A DNA stretch of 9,046 bases, taken from NCBI GenBank assembly GCA_002898955.1, contig BEIP01000024.1, positions 1 through 9,046 on the forward strand, written 5' to 3'. The DNA comes from a bacterium HR39 (lineage in GTDB: Bacteria > Pseudomonadota > Alphaproteobacteria > Geminicoccales > Geminicoccaceae). A program made the position numbers and the translations under genes. The notes below the pieces were generated by a model, which was given only the letters and a program-made list of their open reading frames with translations, did no database searches and had not been told where the DNA came from. Shown here in pieces: positions 1 through 8,888 of the stretch (the first letter of the stretch is position 1; every line of letters starts with the position of its first letter).

Positions 1-2497
1 CGCCGGGACCGTTGTCCTCCACACGTACCAGCCAGGTGCCGCCGAGGCTGCGCAGCTCGACGCGGATGCGGCCGGTGCCGGCCGGCACGAACTTGGCCGC
101 GTTGTTCAGCAGGTTGAGCAGCACCTGCAGCAGCCGGTCCGGGTCGCAGGCGACGGGTGCACGCGGTACGGCGAGGTCGGCTTCGGCCACGACGCCGCGC
201 TCGCGCAGCACGGGTCCGATGCGCTCGAAGGCCTTCTCCACGAGCTCGCGCAGGTCGCAGCGTCGCACGTGCCACTCCATGCGGCCGGCCTCGAGGCGGG
301 AGAGGTCGAGGATGTCGTCGACCAGGCGCGAGAGCCGCTCCGCCTCCTCGGCGATCACCGCGACGAAGCGCTGCCGCTCCTCCTCCGGCAGATCGGGATG
401 GTCGCGCAGGATCTCGGCGAAGGAGCGGATCGCGGTGAGCGGCGTGCGCAGCTCGTGGCTCACCGTGGCGAGGAACTCGTCCTTGAGCCGGTCGAGTTCG
501 CGCAGCCGCTCGTTGGCGGCGCGCAGCTCGGCCGCGACGCGTTCGAGCTCGCGCGACTTCTCCTCGAGCCGCTGGGCGTATTCCATCGCCCGGCTGGTCT
601 CGTCGAGGACGGCGAGCAGCGTGCGCGGATCGAGCACCTCGCCGCGCACGATGGAGGCGAGCACGAGGCGCGCCGAGGTGGCGCCGATGGCCCGCGCCAG
701 TTCCCGCTCGGCCTGTTCGACGAGCTCCGGGTCGGCGGCATCGGCCGGTCCGATCTCCCGGCCGCGCATCCGTCCGATCCGCGCGAGGAAGGCGGTGGCG
801 CGCGCGGGGCCGAGGAAGCGCACCAGCAGCTCCTGGAGGGCGGCGACGCGGATCTCGCCGCGGAAGGCCCGCACCGTCGGTGCGCCGCGATGGACGTCGA
901 CGAAGAAGAAGGCCTGCACCCGCTCGAGGGGCGTGGGCTCGCTCACCAGCGAGAGGGTGACGAGGACCGCGAGATTGGCGCCCAGCGACCAGATCACCGC
1001 GTGGGTGACGGGATCGAGGCCTTCGAGGCCGAAGAGCGCCCGCGGGCGCAGCAGGCCGATCCCGAAGGGACCCTCGTGCAGCAGTGCGGCGGAGAGCCAG
1101 CCAGCATCGGCGAGCAGCGGCACCACCAGGGTCCACGTCCACAGCCCCATGCCGGCGAGGATGCCGCCCAGCGCTCCGGCGAGGCGCGCCTCGTGCCAGT
1201 AGAGGCCGAGCAGCAGGGCGGGGGCCACCTGGGCCACCGCCACGAAGGAGATGAGGCCGATCTGGACGAGCGGCAGCTCGGGCGGGGCCAGGCGGAAGAA
1301 GCCGTAGCCCGCCAGCATCACCAGCAGGATGGCGGCGCGGCGGATGCCCAGCACCAGCCCCGAGAGGTCGGGACGGCGCTGCAGTCCGAGGCGCTCGCTG
1401 CGCAGGAGAAGCGGCATCACCAGATCGTTGGAGATCATGGTGGCGAGCGCCACGGTGGCGACGATCACCATGGCGGTGGCGGCGGACAGCCCGCCGAGGA
1501 AGGCGAGGAGCGCGAAATAGCGCGAGCCCGCGGAGAGCGGCAGCTCGATCATCAGCATGTCGCCGCCCGCGCCGGCGAGCCTGCCCGCCAGCGCCACCGG
1601 CAGCACGAACAGGTTGATGAGCAGCAGATAGAGCGGGAACAGCCAGGCGGCGGGGCGCAGGTGACCGATCCGCACGTTCTCGATCACCGCCACCTGGAAC
1701 ATGCGCGGCAGCACGATGAAGGCGAGCCCGGAGAGCAGGGTGTAGCCGAACCAGTCGGTCCAGGAAAAGCGCGTCGCCCCGAACAGCAGCAGCCGGTCGA
1801 GGCCGGCATCCTCCGCCCGCGCCAGGATGTCGGAGAGACCGCCGTGGATGCCCCAGGTGACGAAGGCGCCCACCGCGAGGAAGGTGGCGAGCTTGACGAG
1901 GCTCTCGAAGGCGATGGCGAAGACCATGCCCTCGTGGTGCTCGGTGGCGTCGATGTGGCGGGTGCCGAAGAGGATGGCGAAGATGCCGAGCGCCAGTGCC
2001 ACCAGCAGGGCGAGATCGGGGACGATGCCGCCGAGCATGCCCGTCACCTCGGCACCGAAGAGGCTGGTGAGGCTGGCCGCCACCGCCTTGAGCTGCAGGG
2101 CGATGTAGGGGGTGGTGCCCACCACCATCACCAGGGTGACGAGGGCACCGAGGGCGCCGCTCTTGCCGTAGCGGGCCGCCAGCAGGTCGGCGATGGAGGT
2201 GAGGCCGTAGGCACGCGTGACGCGCAGGATCTTGGCGTGCAGCAGCGGGAAGAGCAGGGCGACGATGGTCGGGCCGAGGTAGACGGGCAGGAAGGCGAGG
2301 CCGCGGTTCGCGGCGAGGCCCACGCTGCCGTAGAAGGTCCAGGCGGTGCAGTAGACGGCGAGCGAGAGGGTGTAGACCAGCGGATGGTCGACCAGTCGCC
2401 GTCCGGCGGCGGCGCGCCGGTCGGCGTAGAGGGCCAGGGCGAACAGCAGCCCGACGTAGGCGAAGGCCAGCGAGATGCCGAGCCCGGCGCCGTTCAC
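1..2497 (-). CDS. SLC5-family transporter / sensor histidine kinase hybrid (CbrA/CrbS/MxtR-like), partial at left edge
   Basis: I translated this frame by hand: 832 codons are open from a GTG at 2497 to the window edge, and the 3' end is missing. Residues 1-515 are a sodium:solute symporter (SLC5) membrane domain with many hydrophobic helices. It includes the segments FVLPRMFQVAVIENVR-like (about 260-276) and ISNDLVMPLLLR (355-366), which I recall from CbrA-type proteins. Residues about 520-620 fit the STAC linker found in these hybrids. A short coiled coil (about 635-675) leads to a classical H-box, VSHELRTPL, with phosphoacceptor His681, and an N-box NLLNNA at 795-800. The sequence ends just inside the G1 box (DNGPG, 828-832), so the rest of the ATPase domain, and any C-terminal receiver, lies outside. 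No PAS domain fits between STAC and the H-box, unlike CbrA as I remember it. The GTG start overlaps the stop of the upstream gene (GTGA) and has GGGAG about 6 bases upstream. Family knowledge: CbrA transports histidine and signals carbon/nitrogen state, while CrbS and MxtR control acetate use. Which of these this is cannot be settled here. Confidence 0.92.
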   Translation of the reverse strand, partial: MNGAGLGISLAFAYVGLLFALALYADRRAAAGRRLVDHPLVYTLSLAVYCTAWTFYGSVGLAANRGLAFLPVYLGPTIVALLFPLLHAKILRVTRAYGLTSIADLLAARYGKSGALGALVTLVMVVGTTPYIALQLKAVAASLTSLFGAEVTGMLGGIVPDLALLVALALGIFAILFGTRHIDATEHHEGMVFAIAFESLVKLATFLAVGAFVTWGIHGGLSDILARAEDAGLDRLLLFGATRFSWTDWFGYTLLSGLAFIVLPRMFQVAVIENVRIGHLRPAAWLFPLYLLLINLFVLPVALAGRLAGAGGDMLMIELPLSAGSRYFALLAFLGGLSAATAMVIVATVALATMISNDLVMPLLLRSERLGLQRRPDLSGLVLGIRRAAILLVMLAGYGFFRLAPPELPLVQIGLISFVAVAQVAPALLLGLYWHEARLAGALGGILAGMGLWTWTLVVPLLADAGWLSAALLHEGPFGIGLLRPRALFGLEGLDPVTHAVIWSLGANLAVLVTLSLVSEPTPLERVQAFFFVDVHRGAPTVRAFRGEIRVAALQELLVRFLGPARATAFLARIGRMRGREIGPADAADPELVEQAERELARAIGATSARLVLASIVRGEVLDPRTLLAVLDETSRAMEYAQRLEEKSRELERVAAELRAANERLRELDRLKDEFLATVSHELRTPLTAIRSFAEILRDHPDLPEEERQRFVAVIAEEAERLSRLVDDILDLSRLEAGRMEWHVRRCDLRELVEKAFERIGPVLRERGVVAEADLAVPRAPVACDPDRLLQVLLNLLNNAAKFVPAGTGRIRVELRSLGGTWLVRVEDNGPG

Positions 2498-2754
2498 GCG
2501 CCCTCTCCCGCGGAGTCGGAGCCGCCGTCGCCTGCGGAGGCGGCGGGGCCGGCGTCGTCCTCGGGGCGGCGCCAGCCGAGGGCGAAGGCGGCGGCGCCGA
2601 TCAGCGCCGCCCACGCCCCGAAGAACCAGGCCGGCACCAGCCAGGCGCCGAAGCCGCGGCCGAGCTGCTCCACCACCTCCGTCACGGGATAGAGGAAGGC
2701 GAGGGTGGCGAGGAAGGCGAGGGCGGCGGCGCGGTGGCGGGTGCGCTCGTCCAC
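2494..2754 (-). CDS. Small two-helix membrane protein translationally coupled to the SLC5-kinase (CbrX-like or DUF4212-like)
   Basis: This is an 86-residue protein with two hydrophobic segments, about residues 9-24 (ALAFLATLAFLYPV) and 36-61 (a Trp/Ala-rich stretch ending ALGW). A polar, acidic, Gly/Ser-rich tail follows (62-86). The GTG start at 2754 has an excellent GGAGG six bases upstream. The TGA stop overlaps the GTG of the SLC5-kinase by four bases (GTGA), so its translation probably drives that of the kinase. Known parallels: pseudomonads have a small cbrX reading frame overlapping cbrA, and acetate-type SLC5 permeases are often preceded by a small two-helix DUF4212 subunit. The size, topology and position fit either one, but I could not verify a sequence match. 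The likely role, by inference, is an accessory subunit or stability partner of the transporter domain in the inner membrane. Confidence 0.8.
   Translation of the reverse strand: MDERTRHRAAALAFLATLAFLYPVTEVVEQLGRGFGAWLVPAWFFGAWAALIGAAAFALGWRRPEDDAGPAASAGDGGSDSAGEGA
2501..2509 (-). promoter_or_regulatory. Ribosome binding site deciding the GTG start of the SLC5-kinase
   Basis: The minus strand reads GGGAGAGGG here, ending three bases before the GTG at 2497. The GGGAG core lies at 2509-2505, a usable Shine-Dalgarno spacing. It sits inside the last codons of the small membrane protein, which supports reinitiation at the GTGA overlap. Confidence 0.6.
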
Positions 2755-2757
2755 GGG

Positions 2758-2766
2758 ACCCCTCCC
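2758..2766 (-). promoter_or_regulatory. Ribosome binding site of the 86-residue membrane protein
   Basis: The minus strand reads GGGAGGGGT in the 12-base gap. The GGAGG core at 2765-2761 is six bases before the GTG at 2754. It directly abuts the TGA of the exonuclease gene (TGAGGGAGG), so ribosomes ending there can reinitiate. This supports the GTG as the true start. Confidence 0.7.
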
Positions 2767-4848
2767 TCAGCCGGCCGGCGCCGCCATGCGCTGGCGGATG
2801 CGGGCCATGCGCCGGCACACTTCGAGCGCTTCGCCCAGCGTACGGATCCCCTTCGCCTCCAGCAGATCGAACAGGGCGACGAGGATCTCGGCGGTGGCGA
2901 GCGCATCGCCCAGCGCCGTGTGGCGCCCGCGGATGTCGATGCCGAGCCGCAGGGCGATGGCGTCGAGGCTGTGGTCGTCGGTGTGGTCGTCCACCGCCGC
3001 CGAAAGGAGCAGAGTGTCCAGCACCGGCTGGTCGAAGCGCACGCCGGCCTCCTGCTCGTGCCGGCGCAGGAAGGCCATGTCGAAGGCGGCGTTGTGGGCC
3101 ACCAGCACGCGGCTGCCGACGAAGGCGTGGAAGCGACGGATCACCAGATGCGGCGGCGGCTTGCCCCGCACCATCGCGTCGGTGATGCCGTGGAACCGGG
3201 TGGAGACGGCCGGGATGGGGCGCCCCGGATCGACCAGCGCGTCGAACACCTCGCCGTGGAGGACGCGCCGTCCCAGCACCCGTACGGCGGAGAGCTGGAC
3301 GATCTCGTCGTGTTCGGGATCGAGGCCGGTGGTCTCCAGGTCGAACACCACACAGGCCAGCTCGGCGAGCGGCCGGTCGGCCTGCGGGACCTCCGCCCGC
3401 GGCGCGATGTCGAAGTCGTAGAATTCGGGGCGCGGCGGCAGCGGATCGGGAGCGCGGACCGCGTGCGGCCGCTGGGGTGGCGGCAGGGTGAAGGAGAGCA
3501 CGGTGCCGCCCTCCCGTCCCGGACCGACGAAGGGCCGCGTGCCGTGGCGGGCGAAGAGGTCGCGCGCCTCCACCCGCGGGCGGGTGAACAGCGGCCGGCG
3601 CAGCCATTCGTCGACCCAGGCGGCCGCCTCCGTCTCCTCCTCCGCCCAGACCACGTCCACCGCCACCTCCCCGTCGAGGAGGCGGGCGCGGATCTCCACC
3701 ACCCCCTCGGGAACCCGCGCGGCGATCTCGCGGCAGAGCGAGGCGAGCAGCGTGGTGAGGGCGAAGCTGTCGGCCGAGACCCAGATCTCGCCGGTGCGCG
3801 CGCGCAGCGAGAGGGGCACGCCGCGCTCGGCCAGCCGGGTGCGCACCGCTTCAACCACGTCGGCCAGCGGCACGTCGGTCATCGGCCAGTGGGCGAGCAC
3901 GATCTGCCGGCCGGCCTCGGCGAGCTCCTCCACCAGCCGCTCGAGCCGGCGGCCCTCCTCCTCGACGGTGCGCACGAGGGGCAGCAGGTCCGGACGGTCC
4001 CGCAGCTCGTCGGCGAGGATCTCGCCGGAGGCGCGGATGGCGGCGAGCGGCCCGCGCCAGGCCGTGTCGATCTTCTCGAGGAAGCCGGCCGGATCGATCT
4101 CGCGCAGCTCGCTGCCGGCCTCGCGCATCACGAGAACGAAGCCCTCCTCGCGCCCCTCTTCAGCGGTGATCAGGGCGAGGCGGCAGCGGAACAGCCGCTC
4201 GCCGTCGGCGCTGGCACACAGGAAGTCCTCGCTCACCGAGGCCGGCTCGCCGCGGGCGCGGCGCCGACGCAGCTCGTCGAGGCGGTGGACGACGGGACCG
4301 CGGGCCAGCACGGCGAAGAGGGGGTGGCCCAGCCCCAGTTCGGGCGGACTGCCGAGCAGGCGCACCGCCGCGTCGTTGTAGAGCAGGATGCGGCCGTCGA
4401 GAATGCAGCAGAACAGGCCGTCGGCGAGGTCGCGCAGGATGGCGGCGAGCCGCGAGCGCTCGCGCTCCAGGTCCCGGGTGGCCTCCTCGCGGATGCGGGC
4501 GAGCTCGCGGTCGCGTTCCGCGAGGCTCTGCGCGAGCAGGCGGGCCGCCGCCGCCACCTCGGCCAGCAGGGGGACGCTCTCGGGAGCGGGAAGCAGGTCC
4601 TCGCGCCGGCTCGCCCGCTGCAGCGCCATGGCCTGCGCGAGCCGCGCCTGGGTCGCGACGAGGGTGCGGTCGAGGACCGCGCCGAGGGCGAGCAGCCACA
4701 GAAGCGTGCCGGTTCCGAGCCAGGAGAGGGCGCGGGCTAGAGCGGGATCGGAGTCCATCGACGTGCCGGCGAGGACCCAGGCTGCCATGGCCGGTGGCAG
4801 CGCCGCCGCCACCACGCCGGCCCACAGCCGCACCCGTACCCGGCTCAC
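2767..4848 (-). CDS. Membrane PAS / degenerate histidine kinase fused to a DEDDh (DnaQ-like) 3'-5' exonuclease
   Basis: This is a 693-residue protein from a GTG at 4848, chosen because it overlaps the upstream stop as GTGA and has GGGAGGT eight bases upstream. Two membrane helices (about 5-27 and 40-60) are followed by a charged coiled coil (about 62-135) and a PAS-like region (about 132-245). A kinase-shaped region (about 250-457) follows. It has no phosphoacceptor: the expected H-box reads [12 protein letters not shown], with Thr262 where His belongs. It also has no N-box asparagine (no Asn between 351 and 380) and no DxGxG box, although a G2-like [13 protein letters not shown] remains at 445-456. 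Residues about 496-665 are a DEDDh exonuclease. ExoI is FDLETTGLD (Asp503, Glu505), ExoII is HNAAFD (Asp590), and ExoIII-epsilon is HTALGD (His643, Asp648), so all five catalytic residues are present. Family knowledge: such domains cleave DNA or RNA 3' ends, or small nucleotides, using two metal ions. The substrate here is unknown. The kinase-like part probably acts as a non-catalytic sensor or docking module. This is not the replicative proofreading subunit, because it is membrane-anchored and sits in a two-component operon. Confidence 0.93.
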   Translation of the reverse strand: MSRVRVRLWAGVVAAALPPAMAAWVLAGTSMDSDPALARALSWLGTGTLLWLLALGAVLDRTLVATQARLAQAMALQRASRREDLLPAPESVPLLAEVAAAARLLAQSLAERDRELARIREEATRDLERERSRLAAILRDLADGLFCCILDGRILLYNDAAVRLLGSPPELGLGHPLFAVLARGPVVHRLDELRRRRARGEPASVSEDFLCASADGERLFRCRLALITAEEGREEGFVLVMREAGSELREIDPAGFLEKIDTAWRGPLAAIRASGEILADELRDRPDLLPLVRTVEEEGRRLERLVEELAEAGRQIVLAHWPMTDVPLADVVEAVRTRLAERGVPLSLRARTGEIWVSADSFALTTLLASLCREIAARVPEGVVEIRARLLDGEVAVDVVWAEEETEAAAWVDEWLRRPLFTRPRVEARDLFARHGTRPFVGPGREGGTVLSFTLPPPQRPHAVRAPDPLPPRPEFYDFDIAPRAEVPQADRPLAELACVVFDLETTGLDPEHDEIVQLSAVRVLGRRVLHGEVFDALVDPGRPIPAVSTRFHGITDAMVRGKPPPHLVIRRFHAFVGSRVLVAHNAAFDMAFLRRHEQEAGVRFDQPVLDTLLLSAAVDDHTDDHSLDAIALRLGIDIRGRHTALGDALATAEILVALFDLLEAKGIRTLGEALEVCRRMARIRQRMAAPAG

Positions 4849-5228
4849 CCGTCGGCACCTCCCGCGAGAAGGGCCTTCACCCGCTCGAGCAGCTCGCGCG
4901 TGGAGAAGGGCTTGGTGACGTAGTCGTCGGCCCCGAGTTCGAGGCCCCGCTCGCGCTCGTTCTGCCGGCCGCGGGCGGTGAGCACCACCACCCTGGTCTG
5001 CGACCAGCCCGGACGGCTGCGCAGCTCCCGCAGGATCTCGAAGCCGTCGACGCCGGGCAGCATGAGATCGAGGATCACCACGTCCGCGGGCTCGCCGTCG
5101 AGCCGGGCGAGGGCCGCACGACCGTCGCGCACCACTTCGGTCTCGAGGCCGGCCTTCTTCATGAGGAATTCGAGCGAGAGGACGATGTTGGGCTCGTCCT
5201 CGACGATCAGCACCCGCGGCGGCCCCAT
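4845..5228 (-). CDS. Stand-alone response regulator receiver (CheY-like, no output domain)
   Basis: This is a 127-residue single-domain receiver, which is the full length of the family's fold and leaves no room for a DNA-binding domain. All signature residues are visible: the acidic pair at 10-11 in VLIVEDE, phosphoacceptor Asp54 in [10 protein letters not shown], the conserved Thr84 in VVLTA, and Lys106 in the TKPF motif. The ATG at 5228 is preceded by AGGGAGG five bases upstream. The TGA stop overlaps the GTG of the exonuclease fusion by four bases, so the two products are probably made in a fixed ratio. By inference its phosphodonor is the intact SLC5-kinase three genes downstream, because the intervening kinase-like protein lacks a phosphoacceptor. 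Its target could be the degenerate kinase/exonuclease protein, or it could act as a phosphate sink. It is the first gene of the four-gene block and follows an 89-base spacer. Confidence 0.93.
   Translation of the reverse strand: MGPPRVLIVEDEPNIVLSLEFLMKKAGLETEVVRDGRAALARLDGEPADVVILDLMLPGVDGFEILRELRSRPGWSQTRVVVLTARGRQNERERGLELGADDYVTKPFSTRELLERVKALLAGGADG
4857..4863 (-). promoter_or_regulatory. Ribosome binding site fixing the start of the exonuclease fusion
   Basis: The minus strand reads GGGAGGT, eight bases before the GTG at 4848, within the last codons of the receiver gene. It argues against the longer in-frame reading up to 5265, which would overlap the whole receiver gene in another frame. 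Confidence 0.7.
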
Positions 5229-5317
5229 CGCTCCCTCCCTGCTCCGGTGCCCCGACCCGCCGCATGCTTACCTACGCCGGATGCCGCGGCGGGAAAAGGG
5301 CCCGCACGCCGGTGTGC
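5229..5317 (-). promoter_or_regulatory. Spacer between the Kef antiporter and the signalling operon; possible weak promoter and hairpin
   Basis: This 89-base gap is the longest between same-strand genes in the window. It holds a small imperfect hairpin (arms GCGGG and CCCGC at 5289-5293 and 5301-5305, extendable by three pairs past one bulged base, loop of seven). There is no U-tract, so it is not a convincing terminator. On the minus strand a poor sigma-70-like pair is conceivable (TTTTCC at 5297-5292, 17 bases, TAGGTA at 5274-5269). A ribosome site, AGGGAGG, lies at 5240-5234 before the receiver ATG. Whether the receiver operon has its own promoter or is read through from ettA-kef is undecided. 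Confidence 0.3.
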
Positions 5318-7078
5318 TCAGGAGGCGGCGGCGGGTTCGCGGGCGCCCGCGCGGGCCGTGGCCTCGGAGGGGCGGGAGGTGGCGGTGGCCGAGCGCAGGA
5401 TGGCGAAGGCGCGCTCGCGCAGGTGTCCGGCCAGCTCGGTGACCTCGGCCTCGCTCACGCCCACGTGGCGCAGGGCGTACGAGCACAGGGTGATGGCGAG
5501 CTCCACCGCCTCGGGCACGGCCTCGTGGGCGCCGGCCTGCAGCAGCCGTTCGCGCACGGCGAGGTCGCGGGCCCGGGCGATGACCGGCACGTCGCGGAAG
5601 AAGTTGTGCACCGCCGTCACCACCCGCTCGGCGGTGGCGGGATTGTCGAGGGTGACGAGCACGAGACCGGCGCGGCCGGTGCCGGCGGCGGCGAGGATGC
5701 GGGGATCGGTGGCGTTGCCGTAGAGGATGTTGTGGCCCTCGCGGCGCATGGCCTCGACCCGCACCGGATCCTGGTCGATGGCGACGTAGGGAATCCCGAG
5801 GGCGTCGAACATGAGCCCCACCGTGCCGCCGACCCGGCCGAAGCCGCAGATCACCACGTGGCCGTCCAGTTCGGCGATGCGTGCCTCCACCGGCCTCGGC
5901 GGGCGCGGCGGTTCGAGCCGCGCGGCGATGCGGTCCCCCAGCCGTACCAGCAGCGGCGTGGCCATCATGGACAGGGAGATGAGCAGCACCGCCCGGCCGT
6001 AGAGGGTCTCGCCGAGGATGCCGTGGGCGAGGGCGGTGCCGAAGAGCACGAAGGCGAACTCGCCGCCCTGGGCCAGCAGCAGCCCCATGCCCAGCGCATC
6101 CGCCCGGCCGCAGCCGAAGGCGCGCGCGAGGGCGAAGATCACGCCCGTCTTGACCACCACCAGCAGCAGGAGCGGCAGCAGCACCGACAGGTCGCGCAGG
6201 ATCCGCGCCACGTCGATGCTCATGCCCACCGCGATGAAGAACAGGCCGAGCAGGATGCCCTTGAAGGGGGCGATCTCCGCCTCGAGCTGGTGGTGGTAGC
6301 GGGTGCGCGAGAGCAGCAGGCCCATGAGGAAGGCGCCGAGACTCGTGGACAGCCCGGCGAGGTCCATCACCCACGCCGCCAGCACCGCGGAGAGCAGGGC
6401 GATGCCGGTGAAGGCCTCCATGTTGCGCTCGCGCGCCGTGAGGTCGAGCAGCACCGGCAGCAGATGGCGCCCCGCCAGCAGCACCAGCGCCAGCGCCAGC
6501 AGAGTGGTGCCGAGGCGCTGGCCGAAGTCCGCGGTGAGCTCGGGGCCGCTTCCGGCCAGCAGCGGCACGACGGCGAGCAGCGGCACCACCGCGAGGTCCT
6601 GGAAGAGGAGGATGGCGAAGGCCTTGCGGCCGCGTTCGCTGTAGAGCTCGCCGCGCTCCTCCATGAGTTGCACGCAGATGGCGGTGGAGGAGAGGGCGAA
6701 GCCCGCCGCCACCACGAAGGCCGCGCGCGGGTCGAGGCCGAGCAGGGTGGCGACGGCGGCGAGCGCCGCGGTGGTGACGGCCACCTGCAGGGCACCGAGG
6801 CCGAAGACGGCGCGGCGCAGGCGGGCGAGGGTCTCCGGCTCCATCTCGAGGCCGATGGCGTAGAGCAGCAGCACCACGCCGATCTCGGAGACGTGCCGCA
6901 GCTCCTCGCCGCCGGCCAGCACCCCGAGCCCGTGGGGGCCGATCACCATGCCCACCGCCAGCAGGCCCAGCACCGAGCCGAAGCCGAGGCGGCGGAACAG
7001 CACGAGGCCGGCGACACCGGCCCCGGCCAGCACCACGGTGGCGGTGAGCAGCTGCGAGGTGGCCGCCGCCCCGGCCAT
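5318..7078 (-). CDS. KefB/KefC-type potassium/proton antiporter (CPA2) with RCK domain
   Basis: This is a 586-residue inner-membrane protein, close to the roughly 600-620 residues of E. coli KefB and KefC. Residues about 8-385 form the CPA2 exchanger domain with about a dozen hydrophobic helices. Recognisable blocks are LLLYAIGLEM (71-80), ALSSTAI (128-134), ILLFQDLAVVP (156-166) and PFKGILLGLFFIAVGMSID (271-289), the last being very like the Kef regulatory-loop region. Residues about 406-520 are an RCK/TrkA-N Rossmann domain with the nucleotide-binding turn GFGRVG (412-417) and an acidic strand end (AIDQD, 433-437). The Ala-rich tail (about 565-586) looks non-conserved. Family knowledge: Kef proteins exchange K+ for H+ and acidify the cytoplasm during electrophile stress under glutathione control. 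No KefF/KefG-type ancillary oxidoreductase is encoded beside it, so glutathione gating is not established. The ATG at 7078 follows GAGGGG at a good distance and lies 11 bases after the ettA stop, so it is cotranscribed with ettA. KefB versus KefC cannot be decided. Confidence 0.93.
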   Translation of the reverse strand: MAGAAATSQLLTATVVLAGAGVAGLVLFRRLGFGSVLGLLAVGMVIGPHGLGVLAGGEELRHVSEIGVVLLLYAIGLEMEPETLARLRRAVFGLGALQVAVTTAALAAVATLLGLDPRAAFVVAAGFALSSTAICVQLMEERGELYSERGRKAFAILLFQDLAVVPLLAVVPLLAGSGPELTADFGQRLGTTLLALALVLLAGRHLLPVLLDLTARERNMEAFTGIALLSAVLAAWVMDLAGLSTSLGAFLMGLLLSRTRYHHQLEAEIAPFKGILLGLFFIAVGMSIDVARILRDLSVLLPLLLLVVVKTGVIFALARAFGCGRADALGMGLLLAQGGEFAFVLFGTALAHGILGETLYGRAVLLISLSMMATPLLVRLGDRIAARLEPPRPPRPVEARIAELDGHVVICGFGRVGGTVGLMFDALGIPYVAIDQDPVRVEAMRREGHNILYGNATDPRILAAAGTGRAGLVLVTLDNPATAERVVTAVHNFFRDVPVIARARDLAVRERLLQAGAHEAVPEAVELAITLCSYALRHVGVSEAEVTELAGHLRERAFAILRSATATSRPSEATARAGAREPAAAS

Positions 7079-7089
7079 GGCCGTGCCCC

Positions 7090-8781
<1,692 letters not shown>

Positions 8782-8888
8782 GGTGGTGCGATGGCTCCGT
8801 CTGGCGGGGAAAGGGGCGGGGCGTTTAACGGTCCGTAAGGAAATATGTGCGAGAGAGGGGGGCGCAAGGCACGCGGACGGAGAGCGGC
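8782..8888. promoter_or_regulatory. Divergent intergenic region between ettA and the plus-strand gene, with an AT-rich patch
   Basis: This 107-base spacer separates two divergent starts, so promoters for both are expected here. The patch at about 8823-8848 (TTTAACGG, TAAGGAAATATG) is far richer in A/T than its surroundings. It contains a near-palindrome, TTAACGGTCCGTAA (8825-8838), with arms ACGG and CCGT around one base. For ettA a weak -35 TTGCGC (8867-8862) with TATTTC (8845-8840) at 16 bases is possible, but neither box is strong. The G-rich stretch at about 8802-8822 would lie in the ettA leader. Confidence 0.4.

Noticed and set aside
269..2692. A plus-strand open frame of 807 codons, opposite the SLC5-kinase and the small membrane protein.
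   Set aside because: Its translation is low-complexity (Glu/Gly/His/Gln-rich) with no domain, as expected from the antisense of GC-rich genes. The minus strand carries a full set of SLC5 and kinase motifs.
2734..4740. A plus-strand open frame of 668 codons.
   Set aside because: It is the antisense shadow of the exonuclease fusion, with a His/Gln/Glu/Gly-rich composition and no recognisable motif.
2767..4848. Annotation as a DNA polymerase III epsilon subunit.
   Set aside because: The exonuclease domain alone would suggest it. The N-terminal membrane helices, PAS and kinase-like regions, and the two-component context do not fit the replicative proofreading subunit.
4849..5265. An in-frame N-terminal extension of the exonuclease fusion up to 5265.
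   Set aside because: The added 139 residues are Arg/Gly/Ala-rich and overlap the whole receiver gene in another frame. The GTG at 4848 has a strong ribosome site and a GTGA overlap.
5286..5309. A hairpin that might terminate the ettA-kef transcript.
   Set aside because: The stem is short with a bulge, and no U-tract follows on the minus strand. In such GC-rich DNA this pairing can arise by chance.
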